Source: a candidate division WOR-3 bacterium (GTDB taxonomy: Bacteria > Hydrothermota > Hydrothermia > Hydrothermales > JAJRUZ01). Taken from it: a stretch of 64,000 nt of DNA. Every line of letters starts with the position of its first letter. Position 1 is the first letter of the stretch. Made by a program: the position numbers and the translations under genes. The DNA is taken from contig JBDRZP010000008.1 in the NCBI GenBank assembly GCA_039804025.1, positions 16,933 to 80,932 on the forward strand, in the 5' to 3' direction. Below, piece by piece: positions 43,498 to 53,339 of the stretch. The notes beneath the pieces were generated by a model. The model was not told the origin of the DNA. It made no database searches and saw only the letters and a list, made by a program, of their open reading frames with translations.

Positions 43498-44485
43498 ATT
43501 TTGATAGAAATTCAAAAGCTCTTTTAAAATCCTCTGGAAATTCTGCTATAACCTCAATCTTTTTATCATATATGGGATGAACAAAAGAAATTTTGTAAGC
43601 ATGCAAAGCCTGCCTATCAAAAATTTTAATCAGTTCCTTAACAACTCCCTTTTTATCAGGACCTGTAAGGCTTAATATCTTTTTTCCTTCTGTTCCTCCA
43701 TAAAGGGGGTCTCCTACAACAGGATGGCCTATATATTCCATATGGACTCTTATTTGATGAGTTCTTCCTGTTAAAAGGTTTACTTTTAAAAGAGAACAAA
43801 TTTTATCATATTCTTTTAAAACTTCATAAATTGTAATTGCTGGTTTTGCATTTTCAAAAGTTACTTTTCTTTTCAATCTATTAACAGGATCCCTTCCTAT
43901 GGGTGCATCTATTTCCATAGTCTTTTGAGGCATTATTCCCCATACAAGTGTTCTGTATTCTCTTTTTATTTCCCTTCTTTCCATCATTGTTCCTAATTTT
44001 GAAAGAGCTTCCTTTGTTTTTGCTACTATCATACATCCTGTTGTATCTTTATCAAGACGGTGGATTATTCCTGCCCTTATATTCTCCTCCTCATCTTCTT
44101 CAGAGGAAGGGAGTTCCCCATATTTGAAAATTAATCCATGAACTAAGGTTCCTGAATGATGTCCCTTTGCAGGATGAACAACAACCCCCTTTGGCTTATT
44201 TATAACAGCAAGATGCTCATCCTCATATAAAATTTCAAAGGGAACTTCTTCAGGGATTATTTCTTTTCTTGGTTCTTCCTTTATTTTTATAACAATATGT
44301 TCTCCCTCTTTTACTCTGTAACTCGGTTTTTTTACTATCTTACCATTTACCTCAACAAGACCTTCCTCAATTGCTTCTTTTATTTTTTCTCTTGATATTC
44401 CACATCCACTCTGATAAAGATAAACATCAAGTCTTTTACCCTTTGATTTTATATTTACCCATCTTTCAAAAATCCTCTCTGGCAT
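43490..44485 (-). CDS. rluD: Large-subunit rRNA pseudouridine synthase, RluD type
   Basis: This 331-residue enzyme isomerises specific uridines in 23S rRNA. An S4 RNA-binding domain (~15-62; KEAIEEGLVEVNGKIVKKPSYRV) is followed by the catalytic domain with the Asp in GIIHRLDKDTTGCMIVAKT and the late LTGRTHQIRVHMEYIGHPV. Its ATG lies 20 bases inside the end of rph, so the two are coupled. The substrate positions are inferred from the family. Confidence 0.93.
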   Translation of the reverse strand: MPERIFERWVNIKSKGKRLDVYLYQSGCGISREKIKEAIEEGLVEVNGKIVKKPSYRVKEGEHIVIKIKEEPRKEIIPEEVPFEILYEDEHLAVINKPKGVVVHPAKGHHSGTLVHGLIFKYGELPSSEEDEEENIRAGIIHRLDKDTTGCMIVAKTKEALSKLGTMMERREIKREYRTLVWGIMPQKTMEIDAPIGRDPVNRLKRKVTFENAKPAITIYEVLKEYDKICSLLKVNLLTGRTHQIRVHMEYIGHPVVGDPLYGGTEGKKILSLTGPDKKGVVKELIKIFDRQALHAYKISFVHPIYDKKIEVIAEFPEDFKRAFEFLSKFE

Positions 44486-45194
44486 AAGGATATTTTTTTA
44501 TGAAATCCTTCTGGATTTTAAAAATTTCCTTTGATTTTTCCCTTGCTTTTTCAATCATTAAATTCAAAAAATCTGGTTCAATTCCTCTTTCTTCACTTGT
44601 CCCCTGAATTTCAACTATCTTTCCTGACTCTGTTAAAAATAAATTTAAATCAAATTGAGCATTATAGTCTTCTTCATAAGTAAGATCAAGGTATATATCC
44701 TCTCCTATTTTTCCAGCGGTTATACCACATACAAGTTCAAAATCGGGAAAAACTTCTATAAGTTTATTTTTTTTCATAAAGTTTAAAGCCTGGTATATAG
44801 CACAGGATGCACCTGTTACAGCAAGAGCTCTTGTGCTTCCATCCGCCTGAAGAACTTCAATATCACATAAAAGGGTATATTCTCCCATTTTCTTTCTTTC
44901 CACTCCTGCTCTCAAAACTCTTGATATTATCCTTGATAATTCAATGGCCCTTTTATCTTTTATTCTCATTTCAATAGATTTTCTCTCTTCAACTGCTCTT
45001 GGATGCATAAAGTAGTAAGCTTTTATCCATCCTTCCCCTGTTCCTTTTAAAAAGGGAGGGACTTTATTTTCTATACTCACTGTTATAAGAATTTTAGTGT
45101 TCCCTGCTTCAATATAAACACTTCCCTCTGCTTTTACCTCTCCCTTTCTCAGAATGATGTTACGAATTTCTTCTCTTTTATTTTTATCCCTCAA
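44466..45194 (-). CDS. rph: Ribonuclease PH
   Basis: This 242-residue phosphorolytic exoribonuclease trims tRNA 3' ends. Family features: GSVYIEAGNTKILITVSIEN, the RISRVLRAG phosphate-binding region with its Arg, CDIEVLQADGSTRALAVTGA and GKIGEDIYLDLTYEED. It begins at TTG 45194 behind AAGGTG. It is encoded between a small membrane protein and rluD in a gene group for RNA and lysine metabolism. Confidence 0.94.
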   Translation of the reverse strand: MRDKNKREEIRNIILRKGEVKAEGSVYIEAGNTKILITVSIENKVPPFLKGTGEGWIKAYYFMHPRAVEERKSIEMRIKDKRAIELSRIISRVLRAGVERKKMGEYTLLCDIEVLQADGSTRALAVTGASCAIYQALNFMKKNKLIEVFPDFELVCGITAGKIGEDIYLDLTYEEDYNAQFDLNLFLTESGKIVEIQGTSEERGIEPDFLNLMIEKAREKSKEIFKIQKDFIKKYPYAREDF

Positions 45195-45199
45195 TTTTT

Positions 45200-45448
45200 T
45201 TATTCACCTTTGAGTTTTTTAATTTCTTCTTCAAGTTCTTTAATTTTCTGTTTTAGTTTTTCCTTCTCTCCCTTTCTTTGAAGGTAATACATTCTATAAA
45301 GAATTCCAAGGGTAATTAATAAAAAGAGAATGTTAAAAAAGGAAATATACAGCGGGTCTATTGGTTTTATTGCCCCAAGCCATAAAAAAGCATCATAAAA
45401 AAAATTTAAAAGTGAAAGTATAAATAAAATAAAAACCCATAAAAGCAT
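45200..45448 (-). CDS. Small two-helix membrane protein with coiled-coil tail
   Basis: This 82-residue protein has two hydrophobic helices (~2-17 and ~31-50) separated by FLWLGAIKPIDP, then a basic/acidic coiled coil (RKGEKEKLKQKIKELEEEIK). It has a strong AAAGGAGG and a plausible codon composition. I do not recognise a family. Its place between dapB and rph does not suggest a function. Confidence 0.65.
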   Translation of the reverse strand: MLLWVFILFILSLLNFFYDAFLWLGAIKPIDPLYISFFNILFLLITLGILYRMYYLQRKGEKEKLKQKIKELEEEIKKLKGE

Positions 45449-45464
45449 AAAAAACCTCCTTTTA

Positions 45465-46208
45465 TTACTTAAAAAGTAGCTCTTTAAAAGTATAAAATCC
45501 TTTTTTAAAACTTAAAATCTTTTTTGCTACAAAAAGAGCCCCCCTTGCAAAAACTTTTCTTGAATATACTTTATGGGTTAATTCAATTACCTCATCACCC
45601 TTTGAAATAAAAAGGGTATGCTCACCCGGTATATTTCCCACTCTTAAACCTGCTAATAGAACTTCATTTTTCTTTTTCATTTCCCTTCTTTCAAATACTG
45701 GATAAGAATCCTTATTAACATTTTCCTTCCATTCATTAAATAAAAAAAGGGCAGTTCCACTGGGAGCATCCTTTTTACCTGTATGATGTAATTCCATAAT
45801 TTCAAGTTCATAATCCTTTAAAAATTCTGAGAATTTTTTAAAAAAACCTGCTATAAGATGAATTCCTAAAGACATGTTTGGAGAATAAAAAACAGGAACT
45901 TTGTTAGATAATTCTTTAAATTTTTCAAAATGAATTTCCTTTAGAGATGTTGTTCCTATAACATAAGGTTTAGGTTTTTCTATTAATTTAAGTGTATTCT
46001 GCAAAGTTGCCTCTGGATCTGTGAATTCTAAAAATACATCAACTCTATTATAAACTTTTCTTAAATCATCCTCATATTTTATACCCTTATACTCACCTTT
46101 TACCCCCTCCTTTTCTATAAGTGCTCCTATTTCTATTTTATCCTCTTCTGCAACTTCAATAAGGGCTTGCCCCATTCTTCCCTTTGCTCCAATAATTCCA
46201 ATTCTCAT
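45465..46208 (-). CDS. dapB: 4-hydroxy-tetrahydrodipicolinate reductase
   Basis: This 247-residue enzyme reduces the product of DapA in lysine and diaminopimelate synthesis. The N-terminal NAD(P) motif is GIIGAKGRMGQALIE, the Asp/His region is ELHHTGKKDAPSGTAL, and GEHTLFISKGDEVIELTHK matches the family. The start overlaps the stop of the peptidase gene upstream (ATGA). No other dap genes are in the window. Confidence 0.92.
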   Translation of the reverse strand: MRIGIIGAKGRMGQALIEVAEEDKIEIGALIEKEGVKGEYKGIKYEDDLRKVYNRVDVFLEFTDPEATLQNTLKLIEKPKPYVIGTTSLKEIHFEKFKELSNKVPVFYSPNMSLGIHLIAGFFKKFSEFLKDYELEIMELHHTGKKDAPSGTALFLFNEWKENVNKDSYPVFERREMKKKNEVLLAGLRVGNIPGEHTLFISKGDEVIELTHKVYSRKVFARGALFVAKKILSFKKGFYTFKELLFK

Positions 46209-47287
46209 AAATAATTTGAGAATTCTTTTACCTTTTCAGAATTAAGGTTTAATACGAAAGAAACAGAAAGTTTAAGAGCATTATCAAAATCATCCCTGTG
46301 CATTAAAGAATGAAATCCATGGATATACCTTGTTGGAACTCCTATAATTGCAGAAGGGACACCTTCTTTAAAAAGATGAACTCTTCCTGTATCATATCCA
46401 CCCATTGTAAAAGCTACAATATGATGTTTGATATTTTCTTTTTTTGCGATTTCCCTTAAAAATTCTGTTAATTTTCTGTTTGCAATCATTGTTGCATCAA
46501 GAACCACTATTGAGCACCCATTCCCCATTTTTGCTTCACTTTTATCTTTTGAAGCAGGTGTATCATCAGAAATTGAAACATCAAGGGCAATACCAACATC
46601 AGGTTCTACTACCCAGGAAGAGGTTCCTGCCCCTCTTAATCCAACTTCTTCCTGAACAGAGAAAACTCCGTAAACTGTTCCTTCAAATTCTTTATCCTTT
46701 AATTCTTCAAGTATTCTTACAAGAAGCCCAGCTCCATATCTATTATCAAAGGCTTTTGAAGAATAAATTTTTTCATTACCAAGTATTTCAAATTGGGAAT
46801 GGGGAACAAGGACATCACCTATTTCAATATTAAGTTTTTCTTTTGGGTTAAATTCAGTATCAACTCCAAAATCAATCCAAAGATCATCAAGCTCAGGAAT
46901 TTTTGCTTCTTCCCTTTTCCTCAAAAGATGAGGCGGGGTTGAACCTATTACCCCTTTAAATTTTCTTCCATCTCTTGTTTTCAAAGTTACCATCTGGTCA
47001 ATCAAAGTTCCACTCCACCAACCACCAAGAGGTAAGAATTTAACATAACCTTCCTGGGTAAATCCCTTTACCATTAACCCAATTTCATCCATATGAGCAA
47101 TAAACATTATCCTGGGACTTTCTTTTTTCCCTTTTTTAATAGCTATAAGAGAACCAAGTTTATCAGTTTTAATCTCATCAACAATATCTTTTATGTAGTT
47201 ATAAATCACACTCCTTACTTCCTCCTCAGCACCAGGAGGACCAAAAGCTTCTGTTAAGTCCTTTAATAGTTTTTCTGTGTGGTCCAT
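46205..47287 (-). CDS. M42 family metallo-aminopeptidase
   Basis: This 360-residue cytoplasmic aminopeptidase or endoglucanase-like M42 protein forms tetrahedral dodecamers in known relatives. Metal ligands and catalytic residues are visible: IAHMDEIGLMV, SSKAFDNRYGAG, the Glu pair in FSVQEEVGLRGA, and a late His in YIHGFHSLMHRDD. The start follows AAGGAGG. It probably works on peptides imported or produced by the secreted peptidase at 7326. Confidence 0.92.
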   Translation of the reverse strand: MDHTEKLLKDLTEAFGPPGAEEEVRSVIYNYIKDIVDEIKTDKLGSLIAIKKGKKESPRIMFIAHMDEIGLMVKGFTQEGYVKFLPLGGWWSGTLIDQMVTLKTRDGRKFKGVIGSTPPHLLRKREEAKIPELDDLWIDFGVDTEFNPKEKLNIEIGDVLVPHSQFEILGNEKIYSSKAFDNRYGAGLLVRILEELKDKEFEGTVYGVFSVQEEVGLRGAGTSSWVVEPDVGIALDVSISDDTPASKDKSEAKMGNGCSIVVLDATMIANRKLTEFLREIAKKENIKHHIVAFTMGGYDTGRVHLFKEGVPSAIIGVPTRYIHGFHSLMHRDDFDNALKLSVSFVLNLNSEKVKEFSNYL

Positions 47288-47310
47288 TATTTTTCCTCCT
47301 TTATTTTTTA

Positions 47311-48453
47311 TTAAGATTCACCAGTTTCCTTTTGAACTTTTTCCTCTTCAATTTCTGGCATATAACTTTCAGGTTCTTCTTCTTCCTTTAAAAGGTCAAT
47401 ATCATCTTTTTTCTTATAAAGAGCTATAAATATAAAATTGTTTCCTGCAAAAAACATACTTGTTAAATAAGATAGGACCATAAAAATAACAGCATAACCA
47501 AATAAACCAAGAAACCAACCTAAAATATTTCCCCATAAACCAAGGTTACCTGGATCAGAAGGTATAAATAAAAGCGCACTTGCACCAATTAAATTAAAGT
47601 AATCATAGAATTTTCCTAAAAATCTGTAATCAGGAAGTAATGAGTTAGCTTTCTGAATAATTAAAGGGAAAAGTGGATAGGCTTTTGAAAGCACACTTAC
47701 TGCTACAAGAATTGCTTTTGAAACAAAAAGAGTAAATATTGAACCTGAAACTAAGATTACACCAAAAAGTAAAAGTTCATAAAGGAAAAGTCTCCAGGGT
47801 TCCTCATTTATTGTTGAAAAAATCTCAAAAAGAGTATCAAAAGTATCATTACCTGTTGTTCCCACTATAGAAGGTGAAATAAAAAGAGAAACTAAAAGGG
47901 ATACGAAAATATAAATTAAAAATAAACAGGTAAAAAATGCCGGTATAGAAAATAAAATAAAAATTAATGTTCCAAAAAAAGGAATTCTTGTAATTAATCC
48001 CCAGATAAATCCTGTTAATAAAATTAAGGCTATGAGAACTATTAATAAAACTGGAGTTAAAAAGGATGCCTTACCTTTTGTTATTGAAAATTTTAAAGAT
48101 TCTCTTATTTCATAAAATTCATCCCCTTTTAATTGTTCAAAATGAATTTTTGAAACAGCTGTTCCAAATATAAAAAAAGTAAGTAAAAAGAGGATTATTC
48201 CAATCAGATGGAGAACATTCCCGGCTCCTGAAAGTGGTTCAAAAAAAATAATGGGTAATAATTTATAAACTCCCCATATTTCTTTAAAACTCCATCCACT
48301 CTGTAAAAGGGCAAGGTATGAAAATATTGAATAGAAAAAACCTCCAATGATAAAACCTACGAACTGAACCCACATCTTCTTTACAGAAAGTCCAAATCTT
48401 GCAGCCCTGAATACATCTTTAAAGTTATAGTGGAGTTTTACTGGCATTTCCAT
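47311..48453 (-). CDS. Polytopic membrane protein of unknown function
   Basis: This 380-residue protein has about six or seven membrane segments (for example ~33-52, 80-100, 125-150, 155-180, 210-235, 290-315) and a short acidic C-terminal tail (EEEEPESYMPEIEEEKVQKE). I do not recognise a family; the layout resembles uncharacterised inner-membrane proteins of the DUF4013/SAKDL kind only loosely. ATG 48453 is chosen because a TAAAAT box ends seven bases before it; TTG 48459 and ATG 48447 are the alternatives. Confidence 0.7.
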   Translation of the reverse strand: MEMPVKLHYNFKDVFRAARFGLSVKKMWVQFVGFIIGGFFYSIFSYLALLQSGWSFKEIWGVYKLLPIIFFEPLSGAGNVLHLIGIILFLLTFFIFGTAVSKIHFEQLKGDEFYEIRESLKFSITKGKASFLTPVLLIVLIALILLTGFIWGLITRIPFFGTLIFILFSIPAFFTCLFLIYIFVSLLVSLFISPSIVGTTGNDTFDTLFEIFSTINEEPWRLFLYELLLFGVILVSGSIFTLFVSKAILVAVSVLSKAYPLFPLIIQKANSLLPDYRFLGKFYDYFNLIGASALLFIPSDPGNLGLWGNILGWFLGLFGYAVIFMVLSYLTSMFFAGNNFIFIALYKKKDDIDLLKEEEEPESYMPEIEEEKVQKETGES

Positions 48454-48459
48454 TTCCAA

Positions 48460-48465
48460 ATTTTA
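48460..48465 (-). promoter_or_regulatory. -10 box at a leaderless start
   Basis: Minus-strand TAAAAT, with six bases (TTGGAA) between it and the ATG at 48453. The -35 region is weak (TTAATT at 48483-48488). Confidence 0.5.
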
Positions 48466-48525
48466 AAAGGGAATTGAACCCAAATTAAAATTTTATTTAA
48501 AGAATTTTATAAAATTCAATATAAT

Positions 48526-50265
48526 TTAAAATCTTATTTCAACTCCAATTTTTAAAAGAATTAAGTTTTCTAAATCCCTTTCAGCTAATAAGGATTTTCT
48601 TCCATACCTTAAATAAGAATCACTTATAAGCTCCATATTTGCTCCCCTTTCTGTTAAATAAATCCTCCTTGCCCATTCATCCTCTTCAAGGGTAAAAGGG
48701 TCAAGTCCATATGATATAAATACATAACTTCTCTCATAAATAATTCTCCTTAATTCTAAATAGGGAGATAAAAAGAAATTTTTAATTCTTAAATGGGGTG
48801 CATCAAAGTTAATAAATCTAATATCACAAAAAATTTCATAATCTTTAAAGATTTTCTGAATCCATTTAAAAATTATTTCAGAAGAATAAGGATAATAACC
48901 AAAACCAGGTGAGGAGAATTTTCCAGTTATAAAAAAGGGCAATCTTCCTGTTTTAAATTCAATAATAAGTGATAAAAGTTCTTTAAAACCGAGGGAAAAA
49001 GTTTCAAAATACATAAGCTGATTTAAACGATGAAAATAAAAAAGATTACTGAAAGGTTTCTCACTCCCTACTATAAAATAATAATGTTTCAAAATTAAGT
49101 TGAAATTATTCTTTTTAAAAAAAAGACCTGAAAATAAAAGAGCTTCCCTGTAATCACCAAAAAATTTTTTTAAATCAAAAACATCATACTCTGTAAAAAT
49201 TCCTGTTTTAAAATTTGATATATAGCTAATAGAACTGTAAAATCTTGAAAAATTACATATTTTTAAATAATGTTTGAAGCTTTCTCCATTAGATTTCTCA
49301 TCTGCTTTCCATAAAATTTCTCCTTTTCCTGAGGCAATGTTAAACTCAAAATTTTTAATATTTTTTTTGATATCAGAGCTTATAAAGTTTTCTTCCTTGT
49401 AAGAGTTAAAAAGTAAAAGTTCACCGTTTTCTGAAAGAGAATCTGGTGATATGGTGCTATATTTTCTATCAAATCCCTTTTTTTTAAAGTAATTAAGTGA
49501 TAAAAAATTATAGAAGGTAAATCTACTAAAAATTAAATCTCTACCTTCTCTCCAACCATTGGAATAAAGAAAATTTAAATTCAAAATTTTTGATTTATGA
49601 TTCAGAATAAAACCTTCTTCCTCTCTTCCGAAATCCTTATGAAATTCTCCTATGTTACCTATCAAGTCAAAGGGTTCAAGGGAAGAAAGAACAAATTTGT
49701 TATAAAATCCCCTTAAGGATAAATTTTTTTCCCTTAAAATAAACTCAGCCCTTTCAAAAAATACAGGTATTGAACCGTCACTCTGAAGATTTTTATTTTG
49801 GTATCTCAATCTTACCCATAACAGAGAGTTATAAGGAAGATAACCTTTTAAATCAAGTTTTGAATCAGAAAGTGTTTTAAATTTTTTTAATGTATCTTCT
49901 AAATTCAGATGAAACCTTATATCACCTGAAAAATTAATAGCAGTATTCCATTCTGTGTTTGAAATTGTCTTAGGAATAATAACTTCTCCTTTTTCTGTTA
50001 TTTCAATTAAAGAATTTCCATAAGGTCCAACTTTTAAAGGATTTTCAGGATCACTTATCCAGTTTCCATCAACAATAAATTTATATTCATATCTTCCTGG
50101 TTCAAGGTCGAGAGTAACTTCCCATATATCCCCCCTTTTTTCCATTTTTAATGGGTTTTTTTCCCAGTTTGTAAAATCTCCAGCGAGTAGAACAGAATTT
50201 GCCTTTTCTTCTTTTAATTTGAACTTAACAGGGTATAAAAATAGTATTAAAAAAATTAATTTCAT
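48526..50265 (-). CDS. CBM48 domain joined to an outer-membrane beta-barrel-like protein
   Basis: This 579-residue protein has a signal peptide (~1-14), a CBM48 glycogen-binding domain (~15-100; LLAGDFTNWEKNPLKME, then RYEYKFIVDGNWISDPENPL), and ~430 residues of alternating aromatic/polar strands ending in an aromatic (VEIRF), as in outer-membrane barrels. A glucan-binding module on a barrel suggests a surface receptor or porin for alpha-glucans. It is the last gene of the 57538-48526 operon, overlapping the gene upstream by four bases. The barrel assignment is pattern-based. Confidence 0.68.
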   Translation of the reverse strand: MKLIFLILFLYPVKFKLKEEKANSVLLAGDFTNWEKNPLKMEKRGDIWEVTLDLEPGRYEYKFIVDGNWISDPENPLKVGPYGNSLIEITEKGEVIIPKTISNTEWNTAINFSGDIRFHLNLEDTLKKFKTLSDSKLDLKGYLPYNSLLWVRLRYQNKNLQSDGSIPVFFERAEFILREKNLSLRGFYNKFVLSSLEPFDLIGNIGEFHKDFGREEEGFILNHKSKILNLNFLYSNGWREGRDLIFSRFTFYNFLSLNYFKKKGFDRKYSTISPDSLSENGELLLFNSYKEENFISSDIKKNIKNFEFNIASGKGEILWKADEKSNGESFKHYLKICNFSRFYSSISYISNFKTGIFTEYDVFDLKKFFGDYREALLFSGLFFKKNNFNLILKHYYFIVGSEKPFSNLFYFHRLNQLMYFETFSLGFKELLSLIIEFKTGRLPFFITGKFSSPGFGYYPYSSEIIFKWIQKIFKDYEIFCDIRFINFDAPHLRIKNFFLSPYLELRRIIYERSYVFISYGLDPFTLEEDEWARRIYLTERGANMELISDSYLRYGRKSLLAERDLENLILLKIGVEIRF

Positions 50266-53200
50266 CTTTTGACTTTAATAATTTTAAAGTTTAAAACTTT
50301 TTTATTTTCATCTTCAATTCTTATAAAAAATATGCCATTTCTTTTTAAAGGAAGGTATGTTTTACCCTTTAAAATTTTTCTTTCAAAAATTCTTCTTCCT
50401 GATATATCATAAATTTTTAAATTGAATGTTCTGTGATAGGGATTTATCAGGTAATCAGGATTAATTGTTTTTAATAAAAATGATATTCTTTTGTTTTTAA
50501 TTTCCTCTTTTATCTTAAGTTTTTTTAAAAGAACAAATTCATTGGGTTCAATTCTTCTATTCAATATTCTTGGTCTTGGAACCTGCCATTCAAGATTCCC
50601 CCCATCATATGTCTTATATGTTCCAACAGCAAGGTATAAAGATTCAGGGTCAAATCCATATAAATTTCTTAAATATATTAATCCCTCAAGAATCCCTGTA
50701 TCAGAATTGTGGGAGAAACACTTGAAATTAATTGTGTCATCTATTATGTTTTCAAGGGAATCAAAAAAGGATACAAAATTGTTATCATTCTCATCAGCAA
50801 GAAAGAAATTATAAAAACCAAGACTATCAGTTTTATTCCAAGGTGATTTTACAAGTTTTTTATAGGGGTTGAAACTTATGAAAATAAAGTGGTCATTTGA
50901 AAATCTATCAGGAGAATTTCCAGCAGATTCTGTTGCTATGTAAAGTCTTCCTGAATCTTTATCATAAACTCCCCAAAGATGCATTTCAGGATTTTCAGCA
51001 ATAAGGGGAACTCCTGGATCTAAAATTCCATCCATTAAAAAATTTAATTTTCCTACAATAAAACTATCGTTTTTTCCGAGCCAGGAAATATTTGAAAGAG
51101 AATCTCTTGCATAAATTGTATAAATAACTTTTGTTCCTGATGGATGAGAAGGTATTATTCCTTTATAAATATTTAAAGTATCAATTTTCATTAAGGTTTT
51201 AAAAATTGAATTCCAGTTATTATTTGTCCAGTAAATAAAAACTGAATCAACACCTGAAGGATCTTGAGCTGAAATTTTTACTTTAACTGAGTCAGAATCA
51301 GTAATGTTGTATAGGGGAGTTCTTGAAAGGTTATAAAGAAGAGGACCTTCAAGGTCACCAGGTCCTGGAAAAGGTAAATCCGGCACTCCACTTCCAGCAT
51401 AGAGGTATATATCAAAGTTTCCTGAAATTCCCCCGATTTCCAATTTTTCACCAGCAGGAACTTTTGAAATTAAGTTAAATTTAAGTCCCACTCCTGATTT
51501 CCATAAAATAAATGCTCCCTTCCCTGATTTTAAATTCCTAAATCCAGCATACATCCATCCATTAGGTGAGATATCATTTTCAAAATTTAAAGAGTAATAA
51601 TTAAATATAATTTTATATAAATCAGGGGATAGGACAGATTTTGAAAAGATAATAAAAGGAGAATTGTAATTTAGTTTTAAAAATTTTTGATTCTTTTTAA
51701 AAGAGTATGTTTTAATCATACCTTGATTTTCAAAGGTTATAAAAGCAGAAGCTGTATCTGAGTAAAATCCCATAATATTATATAAATCATTTTCGTGCCA
51801 AGCATCTTCACCAAAACCTGAATGACTGTAATCAGAAAAATCTCCTTCCCCTCCCCAGTTTGTAAAAAAGTTCCCTATATAAACTGTCCCAGAAGAATCA
51901 CATAAAAAAACCATTTTCCCGCCTCTTTTTTCAAAAACCGATAGGAAGTAATTTGTTCCAATAACAAATTCCATAAATCCATCACCGTCAATGTCAAGGG
52001 AGTCGTGAAAAACAATTTTAGGTGATGTAAGCCAGTTTGAGGCATAAGAAAAAATATTTGCCTTACCTGTATGATTCCATAAATTTTTTCCCCAATAAAT
52101 AAGTTCTCCACCTGGTCCAGTATGCCATGCTGTTTCATATAAAAGGGAATTTAAAGTGAGAAAACCAAGTAATTTTAATTTATTATCAGGGGAATTTTTT
52201 AAATTGTTCCAGGAAAAAAGCCATAGGTCTTCATAATCCCCCTTTATTCCATTTGAGTTTAAATCAGGTGCATCTAAACTGGTTCCATAAGCCTTTGTAT
52301 TTTTAAAATCATAATACCAGTTATCATAATTTCCACCAGTCCAATCATGTAATTCCTGATATGCTGAATAATTTATATAAATTGTTGGGGGGTCATTGTA
52401 AGGATCAGAATCATAAATTCTATCAACACCCCACCATTTTGCAGCTTCGGCTACATGAATTGGCTGTATCCATGATGTATTTTTAGCCCATGCGATATTT
52501 GCATCATAGGAATTTGAAGGAGCACCAGGATAACCGAAATCCCATCCTGCAACACCTGCTGCTTTTTCCCAGTCATCTCCATAAACACAAATTTGCTCCT
52601 GATCCCAGGAATTTGCTAAATCCTGAAGATGATTATATAACCATGTTTCAGGAACATAATTCCATACCCAAAAATCCCTTGCATGTTTCTGAATGAATAT
52701 TACAAATATTCTGTGATTATTTTCTATCATCTGATGAACCTTGTGATTATTATAACATGGTGAGCCATCCGGGAAATTATGAGAATACCACTCGTGAACA
52801 TTATCATCAACTAAAATACAGGGGGAAATATGTCTTCCATAAGAATCAGTTTTTCCATAAAGGGAATCAATAAGGGCAACAAGGGAGTAAGGCATTAAAT
52901 TTTTACTTTTAAAAACCCTTTCAGGAATCCATATCACAGTTGGATAATCTGGCCAGCCTTCACCTTTTATGATGGAATCATCCTGAATTTTTTTTATTAA
53001 AAAACCATATTTGTTTATTTCTTTTGCTGCATAGGGTAATATGTTCTGACCATAAACACTTCCAACAATATCAACAAGGTGGCTTTTAAGTCTTTCTAAA
53101 AGTCCATTATCATTTAAAAACCATGCATAGGAACTTGTTAAAGTCCCTGAAATATGGATATCAACTGGAACATTGTAATAAAAGTGTGTATCAAGAATTC

Positions 53201-53339
53201 TGTGATATGAGTTTCCATTATATCCTTCTTTCCCTGGCACCAGCGCATATTTTCCATTATCACCAAAATGCTGGTTACCATGATGAACGAATGCAATCTT
53301 AGCAGTTCCTCCAAATAAAAAAAGAATTATCAAAACCAT
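50262..53339 (-). CDS. Secreted GH57-like hydrolase with accessory and sorting domains
   Basis: This 1025-residue secreted protein resembles GH57-type hydrolases. Near the N-terminus it has IAFVHHGNQHFGDN (His-rich substrate loop), then PTVIWIPERVF (likely nucleophile Glu) and PCILVDDNVHEWYSHN. Further on lie a glucan-related beta domain, an Ig-like region (VKVKISAQDPSGVDSVFIYW) and a DOMON-like part (MHLWGVYDKDSGRLYI). The last ~50 residues are the Por-like sorting tail (LKIYDISGRRIFERKILKGK). It is probably an outer-surface alpha-glucanase; the linkage is unknown. The ATG overlaps the upstream gene by ten bases. Confidence 0.78.
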   Translation of the reverse strand: MVLIILFLFGGTAKIAFVHHGNQHFGDNGKYALVPGKEGYNGNSYHRILDTHFYYNVPVDIHISGTLTSSYAWFLNDNGLLERLKSHLVDIVGSVYGQNILPYAAKEINKYGFLIKKIQDDSIIKGEGWPDYPTVIWIPERVFKSKNLMPYSLVALIDSLYGKTDSYGRHISPCILVDDNVHEWYSHNFPDGSPCYNNHKVHQMIENNHRIFVIFIQKHARDFWVWNYVPETWLYNHLQDLANSWDQEQICVYGDDWEKAAGVAGWDFGYPGAPSNSYDANIAWAKNTSWIQPIHVAEAAKWWGVDRIYDSDPYNDPPTIYINYSAYQELHDWTGGNYDNWYYDFKNTKAYGTSLDAPDLNSNGIKGDYEDLWLFSWNNLKNSPDNKLKLLGFLTLNSLLYETAWHTGPGGELIYWGKNLWNHTGKANIFSYASNWLTSPKIVFHDSLDIDGDGFMEFVIGTNYFLSVFEKRGGKMVFLCDSSGTVYIGNFFTNWGGEGDFSDYSHSGFGEDAWHENDLYNIMGFYSDTASAFITFENQGMIKTYSFKKNQKFLKLNYNSPFIIFSKSVLSPDLYKIIFNYYSLNFENDISPNGWMYAGFRNLKSGKGAFILWKSGVGLKFNLISKVPAGEKLEIGGISGNFDIYLYAGSGVPDLPFPGPGDLEGPLLYNLSRTPLYNITDSDSVKVKISAQDPSGVDSVFIYWTNNNWNSIFKTLMKIDTLNIYKGIIPSHPSGTKVIYTIYARDSLSNISWLGKNDSFIVGKLNFLMDGILDPGVPLIAENPEMHLWGVYDKDSGRLYIATESAGNSPDRFSNDHFIFISFNPYKKLVKSPWNKTDSLGFYNFFLADENDNNFVSFFDSLENIIDDTINFKCFSHNSDTGILEGLIYLRNLYGFDPESLYLAVGTYKTYDGGNLEWQVPRPRILNRRIEPNEFVLLKKLKIKEEIKNKRISFLLKTINPDYLINPYHRTFNLKIYDISGRRIFERKILKGKTYLPLKRNGIFFIRIEDENKKVLNFKIIKVKR

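Noticed and set aside
47311..48453. MalF/MalG-type permease to partner the binding protein
   Set aside because: No EAA loop (EAA---G---------I-LP) is visible in the sequence, and the acidic tail and its separation from the binding-protein operon do not fit.
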